A program made the translations under genes and the position numbers. The notes beneath the pieces are model-generated. The model worked only from the letters and a program-made list of their open reading frames with translations. It was not told the origin of the DNA and made no database searches. This document shows, in pieces, positions 1 to 11,639 of a stretch of DNA of 64,000 nt. Location: positions 73,885,912 through 73,949,911 of the forward strand of contig CM043963.1 of the NCBI GenBank assembly GCA_014529385.2, read 5' to 3'. This DNA comes from Adiantum capillus-veneris (taxonomy: Eukaryota > Streptophyta > Polypodiopsida > Polypodiales > Pteridaceae). Every line of letters starts with the position of its first letter. Positions within the stretch are counted from its first letter, which is position 1.

Positions 1-346
1 CAATGAAAGAAGGAATACACTCTTGGAGAGATGATCTCTAAGAAATGGCTCCTCTTGCAAACATGAATATATAGCGAGAAGTAGATCTCCTACCAAAGCG
101 TCAACACCTGATCATTGTATCCTTTAAATATTTGAGAATATGGCTCACCACTATCCAAGAGATGATCTCCAAGAAATAGCTCTTTTTGCAAACATGAATT
201 TGTAGCTAGAAGTAGATCTCCTACCAAAGTGTAAACACATGATCATTGTATCCTTTAATTATTTGAGAATACGGTTCAACACTATCCAATGCTAATTGCC
301 AAGATTAGCCATATATTGACTAACCACTCCCATTGAAAATGCAATG
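1..346 (-). mobile_element. Ty1/copia RNase H-region relic, 5' part, split by a nested element
   Basis: The plus-strand text follows the same order of phrases as the minus-strand copia RT/RNase H region at 6470-6720: the atgatctccaagaaa block, the tgtagctaga block, then the accactccca block just before the insertion point. This piece ends at caatg (342-346), where another copia element begins. The same relic resumes after that element at 5521. It is non-coding now. No LTR is visible because the window starts inside it. Confidence 0.75.
28..289. repeat. 131-bp tandem duplication inside the copia relic
   Basis: Two adjacent copies (28-158 and 159-289) both begin gagatgatctc and end actatccaa, with scattered substitutions. 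The period of 131 is not a multiple of three, so the duplication would have broken the reading frame of the RNase H region it lies in. Confidence 0.8.
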
Positions 347-952
347 TGTTAAGTATAGAGCCTGATTTACCCTTGTAATTTTATGTGGTAAAAGCGCACA
401 TTTGTAAGGCCCCCATTATGAGGAGAAGACATCGTGCCTGAAGGAAAATCACTCACTGGAAACCAAAATTTTCACATCCAAGAATCAGGGGCCGAACGGC
501 GGAATATTATGGTCGGACGGCGATCGGAAAGTGGTCGGAAAACAACCGTCGGTTGGCCGATAATCAATGGCCGGTGGCCGGTGGTCAGAAGTCAATGGCC
601 GGTGGCCGGTGGACGAATTCAAAAGCGGACTTGTCTTCTCAAGGGCGGCCACACATGGGCGGATTGAAGGGTCCGATTTGGACTTATCTACACAAGGGCG
701 TCTACACATGGTTGTCTTTCATAAGAGAGGGCAGCCCTTTTGGCCTATAAAAGGAGGCCATTTCTACACACATTTCATAGTGTGAAGTTGATGCAACAAG
801 GTGAGTGTGAGGTGGTGAGAGTGAAGCAAGGTGGGAGCTCCATTAAGTGTATAATCCCTTTGTAAACTACTTCTTGTTTTGAAGTAATAAATCCATTTAG
901 TGGCTTCTTTCCCGTGGACGTATCCCACATTGGGTGAACCACGTATATCATG

Positions 953-1013
<61 letters not shown>

Positions 1014-1098
1014 CTATAATCTCTTGTGTGTGAAATCTATTTCTCTCCATTAAGTAATCTACTCAAATATCTATTTAGCTACATCTTATTTCCTAACA
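347..1098 (+). repeat. 5' LTR of the nested copia element
   Basis: 752 bp, TGTTAAG...CTAACA, matching 4796-5515 along its whole length. It contains a GGCCGGT-type short repeat array at about 555-615, a TATA box at 746-752, and a (CT)n tract of about 54 bp at 957-1010 that is only about 16 bp in the 3' LTR. That tract accounts for most of the length difference between the two LTRs. Confidence 0.95.
746..752 (+). promoter_or_regulatory. TATA box of the copia LTR promoter
   Basis: TATAAAA lies within cctataaaaggagg and is conserved at the matching position of the 3' LTR (5201-5207). The position inside the LTR, about 350 bp before its end, fits a U3/R promoter. The transcription start itself is inferred. 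Confidence 0.7.
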
Positions 1099-1100
1099 AC

Positions 1101-1112
1101 TGGTATCAGAGC
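1101..1112 (+). other. Primer-binding site
   Basis: tggtatcagagc starts two bases after the 5' LTR. It is the usual plant copia site, complementary to the 3' end of initiator methionine tRNA. Confidence 0.9.
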
Positions 1113-1171
1113 AAGGTTTGATCGTAGCTAAATTATCTCAAGGAAAGGATTCCTTGAATTGAGTGGGAGTT

Positions 1172-4100
1172 ATGGCGGAGGAAAGGAAGCTCAAGATTGA
1201 GAAGTTCAATGGCAAAAACTACCAACATTGGAAGATGCAGATTGAAGACTATCTTTACCAGAAGGACCTCTATTTGCCACTAGGCGGTCTTGCAAAGAAG
1301 CCCGCAACGATGGCAAATGAAGCATGGATTGTCCTTGATCGAAAGGCACTGGGAACAATCCGGTTAAGCTTAGCGTCAACGGTGGCCTTCAATGTTTCGG
1401 AGATGAAGACCACGGACGACTTGATGAAGTCACTTGACGACTTCTACGAGAAACCATCGGCATTCAATAAGGTATTTCTTATGAAGCGCTTGTTCAATCT
1501 AAAGATGGTGAGAATGGTTCAGTTGCAGAAGACCTAAATGACTTTAACACAAACATAAGTCAACTTCGATCGATGAAAATCAATTTCGATGATGAAGTGT
1601 GAGCTCTCCTTATACTATCATCTCTACCGCGGATAGTTGGGACAGCCTTGTGATGGCTGTAAGTAATTCTATTTCTGGCACAAATACTCTTAAGTTTGAT
1701 GATGTTGTGGGTGTTCTCCTAAGCGAGGAAATACGAAGGAGAAGCACAGGAGAATCATCAAGTGCTGCAATATTAGTGGAAACAAGAGGAAGGCCTAAGG
1801 AGAGGTTCAAAAACCAAAAGGGTCTTGATCGCTCAAGGCAGAGCAAGTCACGCACAAAGTCAGTTCTTGAATGTTGGAACTGCGGCAAGAAGGGCCACGT
1901 CAAGAAGGATTGTTGGTCCAAGAAGAAGAAGGAGGCAGAGTCTCAAGACAACAAGCCAACATCGGAGGCCAATGTGGCAGGTAAAGAAGAGCAAGATTCT
2001 CTAATTCTCTCATTAGACAATGTGTCTAATTCCTGGATAGTAGATTCCGGGGCTTCATTCCATGCGACACCACACAAGCAACATTTCGAAGATTACACCA
2101 AAGGCGATTTTGGGTATGTATACTTGGGAGATGATGAAGCTTGTGAGATTGTCGGCAAAGGTATAGTTTCTTTCAAAACTGCTACGAAAATGAATGGAAG
2201 CTTAAAGATGTTAGGCATGTTCCTTCTCTTCGCAAAAATTTGATCTCTACAGGACAATTGGATGATGAAGGTACATTGCATTCGGAAACAAAAGGTGGAA
2301 GATCTCAAAGGGATCTTTGGTGGTTGCCAAGGGAGAAAAGTTTGGTACACTTTACTTGTGTACTGTTAGCACGCAACCTTCAGCTTGTGCAGCAACTACA
2401 GAAGTTGACAGTGCAGTGTGGCACTACCGACTTGGGTATATGAGTGCCAAAGGAATGCAAATCCTTCAAACAAAGAAGCTTCTACCAGGTTTGAAAGAAG
2501 TGGACCTAGAGTTCTGTGAAGATTGTGTTTATGGTAAACAAAAGAGGGTAAAATTTCAAAATCAGGAAATGAAAGAAAAAATAAAAAACTTGAGTTGGTT
2601 CATTCTGATGAACAGGAAAATCATGGAGCGAGCACGAAGCATGCGGCTACATGCAGGCCTACCGCTTGAGCTTTGGGCGAAAGCTGTAAGTACGTCTGTG
2701 TACTTTATCAATCGGTCACCCTCAAAGGCATTGGATGGTGGAGTTCCAGAAGAGGCATGAACAGGTCAACCGGTGAATTATGCATTTCTCAAAGTGTTTG
2801 GGGAGGCTTTCATGCACATAGATAGAAGCCTAAGATCAAAGCTAGATGCAAAGTCCAAAAAGTGTTTCTTCATTGGCTATGGAGAAGGTGACTTTGGGTA
2901 TCGCCTATGGAATCCTGAAGATGGTAAAATCTTAAGGATTAGGGATGTAATTTTTAACGAAAAAAATATGTACAAAGATTACTTGGAAAGAAAACAAACA
3001 AAAGAAACAGGTGATGAGTACATGGAGCTTGAGGACGATGAAGACTCAAGGACTGCAAACGGTGACAATGTGCAACAACGTCAACCAAATGAGGAGCCTC
3101 AACCTATTCCCCGAAGATCTACAAGAGCAAGTAGACCTCCAAAAAGGTTTGTTCCTTCCTTCAACCATCTCTTGATCTCAAATTCTGGAGAGCCGGAATC
3201 ATACGAAGAAGCTATGCAACATGAATCCAAAGAAGAATGGATGAAGAGCATGCAAGTGGAGATGGACTCACTACATCGCAACCAAACATGGGAGTTGGCT
3301 GAGTTGCCTAGAGGTAAGCGGGCACTTCAAAACAAATGGGTGTACAAGCTGAAGGAAGAAGAAGGTGTGAAGAAAAGGTACAAGTCTAGGCTTGTGGTAA
3401 AAGGGTTTTCTCAAAAGAAAGGTATTGACTTCAATGAAATATTTTCTCCTGTTGTAAAAATGAACTCAATTAGGCTTGTCTTAAGCCTTGTGGCTGCTCA
3501 TGATCTAAATCTCGAGCAAATGGATGTAAATACGGCATTCCCTCATGGTGACTTAGAGGAGGAAATCTACATGCTTCAACCAAAGGGGTATGAAGTAAAA
3601 GGTAAGGAGAAAATGGTTTGCAGATTAAAGAAGAGCTTGTATAGTTTAAAGCAAGCATCAATACAATGGTACTTGAAGTTTGATCGATGGATGTTGGATC
3701 ATGGATTCACAAGATGCAACTTGGATCACTGCATCTACACGAAGAATTTGGGAGATGGGAAATTCATCATCCTAATGTTGTATGTTGATGACATGTTGAT
3801 TGCAAGTGCTAACATGCAGGACATCAAAGACCTAAAAGAGGAGCTGTCTAAATCTTTTTCAATGAAAGATTTCGGTGTTGCAAAGAGGATACTTGGTATG
3901 AAAATATCAAGGGACGGGACGAAGAAGACAATAAAGCTATCTCAAGAAAATTACATCAAGAAGGCACTAGAAAGGTTTGCAATGCAAAATGCAAAACCAG
4001 TTTCTACACCTTTGGCTGGTCATTTTAAGCTAACGAAGGATATGTGTCCAAAGACACAAGAGAAGATAGCCTATATGTCTAAAGTTCCATATGCTGCAGT

Positions 4101-4653
4101 GGTAGGTTCTCTAATGTATGCTATGGTCTGGACAAGGCCAGACATTGCACATGCAGTGGGAGTTGTGAGTAGGTTCATGGAAAACCCAGGTAAAGAGCAT
4201 TGGCAAGCTGTGAAGTGGATACTTAGGTATCTAAAACGGACAACAACAAATGCTTTGTGTTTTGGAGGAACTGATATTTTTCTAGAAGGGTATGCTGATG
4301 CAGATATGGCAGGTGACAAAGATACTTGAAGGAGCACTACTGGCTATGTGTTCACGGTTGGAGGCACAGCAGTAAGCTGGGCTTCAAAGCTGCAGAAAGT
4401 GGTTTCACTTTCTACCACGGAAGCAGAGTATGTAGCAATGACGGAGGCAAGCAAAGAAATTATGTGGCTTCACAGATTCTTAGAAGAGCTTGGATTCAAA
4501 CAAGACAATTGTGTCTTGTACAGTGATAGCCAAAGCGCTATCCATCTTGTGAAGAACTCAGCCTTTCATTCAAGGACAAAGCACATTGAGATGAGATATC
4601 ACTTCATACGCAGTCTTTTGAAAGCTAAAGATAGGAAAGGTGCATACAAGTGA
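1172..4653 (+). pseudogene. Copia Gag-Pol polyprotein, degenerate
   Basis: Starts at ATG 1172 (MAEERKLKIEKFNG), a typical copia Gag N-terminus. A frameshift follows near 1537. The second piece (1599-2243) carries the zinc knuckle CWNCGKKGHVKKDC and the protease active site WIVDSGASFH. After another shift, 2317-2760 holds the pre-integrase HHCC-like region (WHYRLGYMSAKG, CEDCVYGK). Here the text jumps from the start of the integrase core to its end (MRLHAGLPLELWAKAV), so the catalytic core is deleted. RT follows at 2773-4329 with YVDDML and LKKSLYSLKQA. A TGA at 4327-4329 separates it from RNase H (4348-4653: [34 protein letters not shown]). It is Tnt1/Tork-like in style. No functional polyprotein can be made. 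Confidence 0.93.
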
Positions 4654-4795
4654 AAATCCTGCAGACATGTTTACAAAGGTGGTCAACAAGGAGAACTTGA
4701 GCTTTTGCTCATCTTCAATCGGCATTCAAGGATAAGAAGCCAGAATGGAAAGCAGTCACAGGTTTGGTTTGGAGATCAGTTTCCAAGTGGGAGAT

Positions 4796-5515
4796 TGTTA
4801 AGTATGGAGCCAGATTTACCCTTGTAATTTTCTGTGGTAAAAGCGCACATTTGTAAGGCCCCCATTATGAGGAGAAGCCATCGTGCGTGAAGGAAAATCA
4901 CCCACCGGAAACCAAAATTTTCATAGCCAAGAATCAGGGGCCGAACAGCGGCCGGAAAGTGGTCGGAAAACAACCGCGTCAGTTGGCCGGTGGGTGGCCG
5001 GTAGTCAATGGCCGGTGGCCGATGGCCGGTGGCCGATGGTCAAAAGTCAATGGCCGATGGCCGGTGGCCGAATTCAAAAGCGGACTTGTCTTCTCAAGGG
5101 CGGCCACACATGGGCGGATTGAAGGGTCCGATTTGGACTTATCTACACAAGGGCGGCTACACATGGCTGCCTCTCATAAGAGAGGGCAGCCCTTTTGGCC
5201 TATAAAAGGAGGCCATTTCTTCACACATTTCATAGTGTGAAGTTGATGCAACAAGGTGAGTGTGAGGTGGTGAGAGGGAAGCAAGGTGGGAGCTCCATTA
5301 AGGGTATAATCCCTTTGTAAACTACTTCTTGTTTTGAAGTAATAAAACCATTGAGTGGCTGCTTTCCCGTGGACGTAGCCCACATTGGGTGAACCACGTA
5401 TATCATGTGTACTCTCTCTCTCTCTCTACTCTATAATCTCTTGTGTGTGAAATCTATCTCTCTCCATTAAGTAATCTACTCAAATATCTATTTAGCTACG
5501 TCTTATTTCCTAACA
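4796..5515 (+). repeat. 3' LTR of the nested copia element
   Basis: 720 bp, TGTTAAG...CTAACA. It follows the polypurine tract ccaagtgggagat and is followed by the target duplication caatg. It carries its own TATA box (5201-5207) and an expanded GGCCGGT/GGCCGAT array at about 4984-5070. High similarity to the 5' LTR suggests a fairly recent insertion. Confidence 0.95.
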
Positions 5516-5520
5516 CAATG

Positions 5521-5700
5521 TCTAGCCTTGTTGCTACCATAGCATACAAAAAACTGTATACAACTCAAGAATATGATATACTTGCCATTTCTACTCCTTC
5601 AACATCTAGCTTGGGAGAATCTTCCTTGCTTAGTTCCAAGTATGAAGGTAGTGGCATATTCACTACCTTCCCCTTGCATATTCCTCTCTATCTTGTGCAT
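5521..5700 (-). mobile_element. Ty1/copia relic, continuation of the 1-346 piece
   Basis: Directly after the target duplication the text runs parallel to 6715-6885 of the second copia relic (gcaatgt, then blocks like accatagcatacaaaa, tatgatatacttgcca, attcactacc). This shows that the element at 347-5515 landed inside this older copia. Similarity fades by about 5700. From there to 5921 I see only purine-rich non-coding sequence. Confidence 0.7.
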
Positions 5701-5921
5701 TGTGTATTTATGTTTCAAAATATTCTAAGTGTGGAAAATTAAACAAGTAGTGGAGGAAGGATACTTACCTCATGCCCATGAAGCAATAAAGATGAATGCG
5801 TATTTTATCTTGAAACAATATAGTTTATCCCTAGAAGAGTTGAAGGATCGGTGTGATCTATGCAAGAGAAGGGACATAGAGAAGGGGAAGAAGAAGAAGA
5901 GTCTCAATTTGGTGGAGAATG

Positions 5922-6033
5922 AGAGAGTTAACCACTCTCTCCTCCTTATTGTCTTTATGAACAAAAGAATACAAGAAGTGGGTGGGCACCCACTTCCCGG
6001 CCATATCTGACCACGGGGCTTGAAACCCAACAA
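5922..6033 (-). repeat. Short LTR-like terminal repeat of the minus-strand copia
   Basis: About 112 bp ending cccaaca, followed on the plus strand by atctcccacttgaagg, the reverse complement of a polypurine tract. Read on the minus strand this is PPT then TGTTGGGTTTC, a normal 3' LTR start. A close copy lies at 11527-11632 in the same orientation. No matching target duplication was found. Confidence 0.55.
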
Positions 6034-9000
6034 TCTCCCACTTGAAGGCCAATGTGGCCCAGTGGCTAAATAATGTAAGTGCTACAATGTACAAATGTAC
6101 AAAATCGTGAAGTATGATTGTAGCGTCACCTTACACCCGTCATATCTATGCAATGTGAGAACCGCTATGAAGCTAGCCTCTTTGTTAGAGCATCCGCTAG
6201 TTTTTCATCTGTGTGAACATTGACTAACTCAATGTGTTTGCTAGCAAAAATATCCTGTACCACATGATACCTGACCTCTTTGTGTTTTGACTTGGAGTGA
6301 AACACGGGGTTCTTTGTAACGCAATTGCACTTTGACTGTCATAATGTAGCACTAGGATTTGGTGTATACCAAAATCTCCCACTAGATGAGATAACCACAA
6401 AGCTTCCTTACTAGAACTAGAAACTGCAACATACTCTCCCTCAATGGTGGAAGACAACGTGAATTTTATTATACATGATCTCCAAGAAACTGTCCCTCCA
6501 GCGAACAAGAAAATGTAGCTAGATGTGGATCGCCTAGTGTCCACACAACCCGCATAATCCGAATCAGTGTATCCAACTATGGATGCATCACTGTTCCCAA
6601 AGCGTAAGCACTTGCTCACTGAGCCCTTGACGTATCTCAAGATGTGCTTCACTGCTTCCCAATGCTTTCTGCCTGGATTTTCCATAAACCTAATGACCAC
6701 TCCCACTGCATATGCAATGTTTGGCCGTGTGCTAACCATGGCGAACATAAGACGTCCAACTGCCAAAGAATACGAAACCATTTCCATCTCTTCCTTTTCA
6801 GCATTCGATTTGGGACAATCATGCTAGCTAAGTTTTTTGTATGCAGCCATAGGCGTAATCAATGCTTTCCCCCCTTGCATATTAAAATGTTGCAAGACCT
6901 TTTGAATATACTCTTCCTGCAAAAGCTCAAGTATACCACGTTTGCGATCTCTCTTTATACGCATACCAAGAAATTGATGTGCATCGCCCAAATATTTCAT
7001 AGCAAATTGCTTGCTTAAGGCATCCTTGAGAAGTGAAATCTCATCTTTTGACTTCCCGGCTATGAGCGTGGCATCCACGTACAAAACCAGAATGATGAGG
7101 GAGCCATCATTCAGCCTTTTTGTGTACAAGCAGTGATCCTCTTGCCTCCGTACGTAACGTTGGGATTGAATGTACTTATCAAACTTGATGTACAATGCCT
7201 TGAGCCTTGCTCTAATTCATCTTAAGATTTCTTGAGTCTACACACCAATTCTTCCTGTGTTGGCTTCTCAGGCTTTATCGCAAAACCCTGTGGCTGTAGA
7301 CCAAGCACAAGATGTAATGTAGTCATCTTGACCACTAGAGAAAAGTTTTCATCAAATCCACGCCTTTCATTTGCTTGAAACCTTTAGCAACCAATCTTGT
7401 CTTATACTTAGGCTTGGGATCATCTGTGATATACTTCTTCTTGTACACCCATTTGCATGGCAATGCCTATTTACCCGCGGTAACTCTGTGAAATCCTAAG
7501 TTTCATTGGATAAAATCAAGTTATACTCAAGTTGCATAGCCTCTTCCCACTTCACACTATCATCCATTCTTTGTAGAAAGTGGGTTCATGGGAATTAGTG
7601 ACTAGTAAGTAGTCTAATCTTGGCTCAAACCTCTCAGGTGCACGAGACACTAAAGTAGATCTCCAAGGTGCCTGACTATTAAATTGTGCTCTCTCTAGAG
7701 AAACATGTGTGTGTGTGTGTGTGTGTGTACTAGTGGAAGGTACATCACCAGCACGTTCAACATTCTGTGTAATTGGCAATGAAGAGATATCTTCAAACCG
7801 TACTCTGCGATACTTAATCTCTTTCACTGGCTTTTTTTGCATCTTAGACTGTTGAATATCACCTATGTTCTGTGTATGACCTTCTTAGATTCGGGTGCCA
7901 GAAACAATATCCCATCTCTCCATATGAACCTTATCCAATGAAGATGCACTTGTGTGATTTGGGGTCCAACTTTTGTCTAAGTGCTTTTGGCACATGTGAG
8001 AATGCCTCACACCCATACACATGTTATCTGTCATAATTGGGCTCTTTGCCCATCCACATCTCTTGCGGAACCTTGTTCTTTAGTGGTATACTAGATGACC
8101 GCCAATTATCAAGTAAGTAACCATTGTAACAGCTTTTGCCCAAAATTCTTGAGGTAAGTTGGCCACCGTAGACAACATAGAAGTGACCCATTCCTGAACG
8201 GTTCTATTCATTCTTTCAACCACACCATTTTGGGCAAGGCATGGTAAATTGTCTTCTAATGCCTCTTTTACTGCAAAAGTCCTTGAAGTTGGAGGAAATA
8301 TACTCGCCTCCATTGTCACTGCGCAAAGCTTTAAGCTTTCTACCCGATTGGTTCTTGACCAATGCTAAGAACTTCTGAAAGGCACTAAAGACATCTCTCT
8401 TCTACTTCTAGAGATAAACCCATAACTTTCTTGTTGATTTGTCTATGAACGTTAGGAAGTATAATGCTCCCCTTAGACACTTGACTGGCATAGGTCCACA
8501 TAAGTCGCTATGAACGAGATCTAGAGGACTCCCTAACTCCTTGTCCAAAGGTGTTGATGTCAACCTAGTCTCTTTGCCATAGATGCAATGCTCACATAAA
8601 GAGAAGTTAGAGTAATATAACATAGGGATATAACCACAACACTGCAAGACTTTCATTCCCTTTTGACTCATATGTCCTAGTCGGATACACCACAACTCTG
8701 TAGACGGCAGCTCGGCTACAAAAATAGAATTCTCTTTCACAGAAGAGACATAAAGTGAGTACAATGAGCCATACTTTTTTCCTTTAAGCATGATCAGATT
8801 TCCCTTCTTGATAATTCAAGAACCATGAGCAAATATGGTAGTGTAACCCAAATCATCCAATTGTCCAATTGACATCAAACTCTTTGTCAATTTGGGTACA
8901 TGTCTGACATCATGTAGCATAAACTCAATGCCATTACGCATAGAAAACTTGATGCTGCCCACACCGCATATATCAAGCTCATAAGAATAGCCTAGCTTCA

Positions 9001-10060
9001 TTGTGTCATGAGTGGTAGTATATGTAGAAAACCACTCCTTGTGAGTTCACAATCCAATTCTGTGCATAACACTCATCATGAGCTAACAATGCATTAGGAC
9101 TTAAATCCGATATGAAAATCCACATCATTTCGCATGTCAAAAACCACATTAAGCTCTTCAATTTTCATGTTGCTTTTAGGTTTGTCAGACTTTGCTTTCC
9201 CTTTGACTTTATCACGCTTCATCGTGTGGAAATCTTTCTTCAAGTGTCCCTTTTTATGGTAGTAGTAACACTCTACATTTCTCATGTCTTTGTTGCGACT
9301 CTTCCTACAACCTTTCTTGCGATCCATTGAACGACCGCGGCTATGACCACACTACTTTTTCTTGTCACGATTTCCACTAGCCACATATGCATCACCATGC
9401 CCACTCGCCTCAAGAGATTGATGTCGAATCTCCTTTGTGAGCAACATACCCGCAACACTAATGAAATCTAGCTTGCCATTGGGTGCAGAATTACTTATGA
9501 CTATGTTGAAAGTATCCCATGATGATGGTAGCAAACATAGCAAGAAAATGGCCTTCATTTCATCATCAAAATTGAGACCTTTTGAGGTAAGCTGTGAAAA
9601 CACGTTGTTGAACTTGTTCAAATGAGAACTAACATTACTGCCTTCTTTCCTGTTCATGCGCATCAACTTATTTTATCAAGAAAACCTTGTTCAAGGCATT
9701 GTTGCCATCCCAAGCGTGACATAGAGCATCCCACAAATCTTTGGCATTGGTCTTATCCATTATGGTAAAGTAAATGGATTCACCAAGGTGCAAGCGAATG
9801 TTCGCCATAGCACGCTCAATTCAAGTCATCCCACTCATCATTAGTGTACGCATTCTCTCTTCTTATACACAAGGGTGTTATGAAGCCTTTGTTGATCAAA
9901 ACATCTTGCATACGCTTCCGCCAAATGACAAAGTTTGAGCCATCCAACTTTTTGATGTAGTACTCTCCTCTTTTGAAAGCACTACTTGCAACCATGATCA
10001 AGGGAATGCACCCAAAAACTTTATGGCAAACTTCTTGGGACAATTCCAGTAGAGTTTCCC
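6034..10060 (-). pseudogene. Ty1/copia Gag-Pol, heavily broken
   Basis: Read on the minus strand, the order is Gag start near 10043 (KKLDGSNFVIWRKRM), Gag middle at 9666-9352 (LNKFNNVFSQL), and a damaged zinc knuckle at 9327-9094 (CYYYHKKGHLKKDF, two cysteines replaced). The protease tail follows at 9001-8816 (LHDVRHVPKLTKSLMSIGQL), then the pre-integrase and integrase start at 8791-8408 (CEHCIYGKET, LVHSDLCGPM) and the integrase end at 8319-8080 (NGVVERMNRTVQEW). RT lies at 7195-6824 (LVLYVDATLIAG; the second Asp of YVDD is Ala) and RNase H at 6787-6224 (STRPNIAYAVGVV, YTDSDYAG, DSQSAIAL). Frameshifts separate every block. It is older than the element at 347-5515. A (GT)n tract sits at about 7706-7729. 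Confidence 0.9.
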
Positions 10061-11115
10061 CTAGAATAGGAGCAAAAACTCAACCAAAATGTAGTATAAT
10101 TACTGTGTAAGAATATCTAGAACTATCAAGAACACATAAAACAAACTCGCAAGAAAAATTTGGCAGAGTTTCCTTTGTATAAGGAGTCAAAACTCAACTC
10201 AAAAAAGACATAAACTGCTCAAAAGAACAATCACTGGGCATATACTGTGCAAAACCACTGTTGTGTGATCGCCAAATCAGCATCAAAAGCACAAAAGATC
10301 ATCCAAATACATGTCCTATGGTAAGGGTACCGTAAAGGGAAACTCCAGCTACCTGTATCACCGAAGGTATCTCAACATTTGAGAATACCCCAGCTCAAAG
10401 AAAACCTCACCCTATCGACCCTCCAGAGGCTAATGCAGACACAAAAGGACTAGCCATAGTCTCAAAAAGGGTTCTTCTAGTCCGAGTCTCAGAAACAGCC
10501 GGGAAAAACTGCCAAAATAGCCAAAAATGGCTCCACACGTAGTACAATAGGTAGTGTTCGCAACTCAACGTACATGAGTGACTGCACTCAAATATGCACC
10601 AAGAACTGTTGTATGTAGTAAAAGTGATCCTTGCGGGGATATTTGCTCTCAAAATGCTCAATAGCACTAGGTATGCTCACACAAAAATGCATCTATCCGC
10701 AGAGAAACTATTGTTGAAATAATTGCTAAGTCGCTTGACAGTGTTGTGTCTAGAAACCTAGAGAATCTATGTGTAAATGGGCTAAAAAGCCCCCTGTAAC
10801 ATGTCACCTGCATGTCGGTGTCGCTATGTGCCAATCTCCACCACTGGGCGGAAATGTGCTAGTTGAATAGCCACCAAAGGTGGTTGGAGTCAAGACAGTG
10901 CCGTAGGGCACTATCGGTGTGCTTGGTGCCAATGCCGGGTGTCACTCCTCTATGGTAGAGGCGCCTCACTCGTGCATGCCGATGTTGGTGCCGAATCCAG
11001 AGGGGCGAGTTGTCAATGTTGAGCACACTCTGTGTGTCAATATCGGAGAATAGATAATGTAAATCCGTAGTCAAAAAGACGAGATGTTGATATCAAAGAA
11101 AATCGTAATATTTTT

Positions 11116-11117
<2 letters not shown>
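10061..11117. other. Non-coding leader-like stretch of the minus-strand copia
   Basis: No credible gene. Two related blocks (gagtttcc...aggagcaaaaactcaac near 10055 and gagtttcc...aggagtcaaaactcaac near 10166) suggest repeated untranslated leader sequence. No clear primer-binding site was found. Confidence 0.4.

Positions 11118-11205
<88 letters not shown>
11118..11205. repeat. (CT)n microsatellite, 88 bp
   Basis: An uninterrupted CT dinucleotide run, one of the two longest in the window. Confidence 0.98.
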
Positions 11206-11208
<3 letters not shown>

Positions 11209-11479
11209 CTCTCAAGCTCGGTCGGAGCCGCGGAGGTGTGTGTGAGCGGTCAAGAAGTTGGAGAGTTGGGGGGTGTCAAAGGATTGGGGGTTTTTCGAGT
11301 CTCAGTAATGGGAACAAGGACTTGCACACACAAAGTGTGTGGGATTAAAGTTTAAAAAAAAAACCAAATTTATTGCACTCAGACAAAAAATTGCAAGCTC
11401 TGACAACTGACGAGCCCTTATGTAGTAGTGCCCCTACTCTCCCAGCGCTGCTATCTGCTCTAGCTCGCTTATGTCCATA

Positions 11480-11632
11480 CAATCTTTAGCCACTTGGGCC
11501 ACATTTTCCTTCAAGTGGGAGAATTGACAGAGTTAAACACTCTCTCCTACTTATTGTCTTTATGAACAAAAGAATACAAGAAGTGGGCAGGCACCCGCCC
11601 GGCCATATCCAGCCATGGGGCCTGAAACCCAA
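11480..11632 (+). repeat. Second LTR-like copy with inverted flank
   Basis: 11527-11632 matches 5922-6033 in the same orientation (tctttatgaacaaaagaata, ending cccaaca). The sequence just to its left (gccacttgggccacattttccttcaagtgggaga) is the reverse complement of the sequence just to the right of the first copy. A normal element would have a primer-binding site here, not a second polypurine-like tract. Confidence 0.55.
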
Positions 11633-11639
11633 CAAGAGT

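Larger units (their letters stand above)
347..5515 (+). mobile_element. Ty1/copia LTR retrotransposon, recent, nested
   Basis: A complete element: 5' LTR 347-1098, a primer-binding site starting tggtatcagagc at 1101, a decayed gag-pol, a polypurine tract (aagtgggagat) ending at 4795, and 3' LTR 4796-5515. Both LTRs start TGTTAAG and end CTAACA. The 5-bp target duplication caatg lies at 342-346 and 5516-5520, as expected for copia integrases. Domain order (protease, integrase region, RT, RNase H) is that of copia. Its coding region has frameshifts, a stop and a deletion of the integrase core, so it must have used proteins from other copies to move. It is nested in an older copia relic in the opposite orientation. 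Confidence 0.95.

Noticed and set aside
434-785. Overlapping small open frames near the window start
   Set aside because: They lie in the GC-rich LTR of the copia element and are repeated in the 3' LTR at 4883-5240. They do not resemble any protein.
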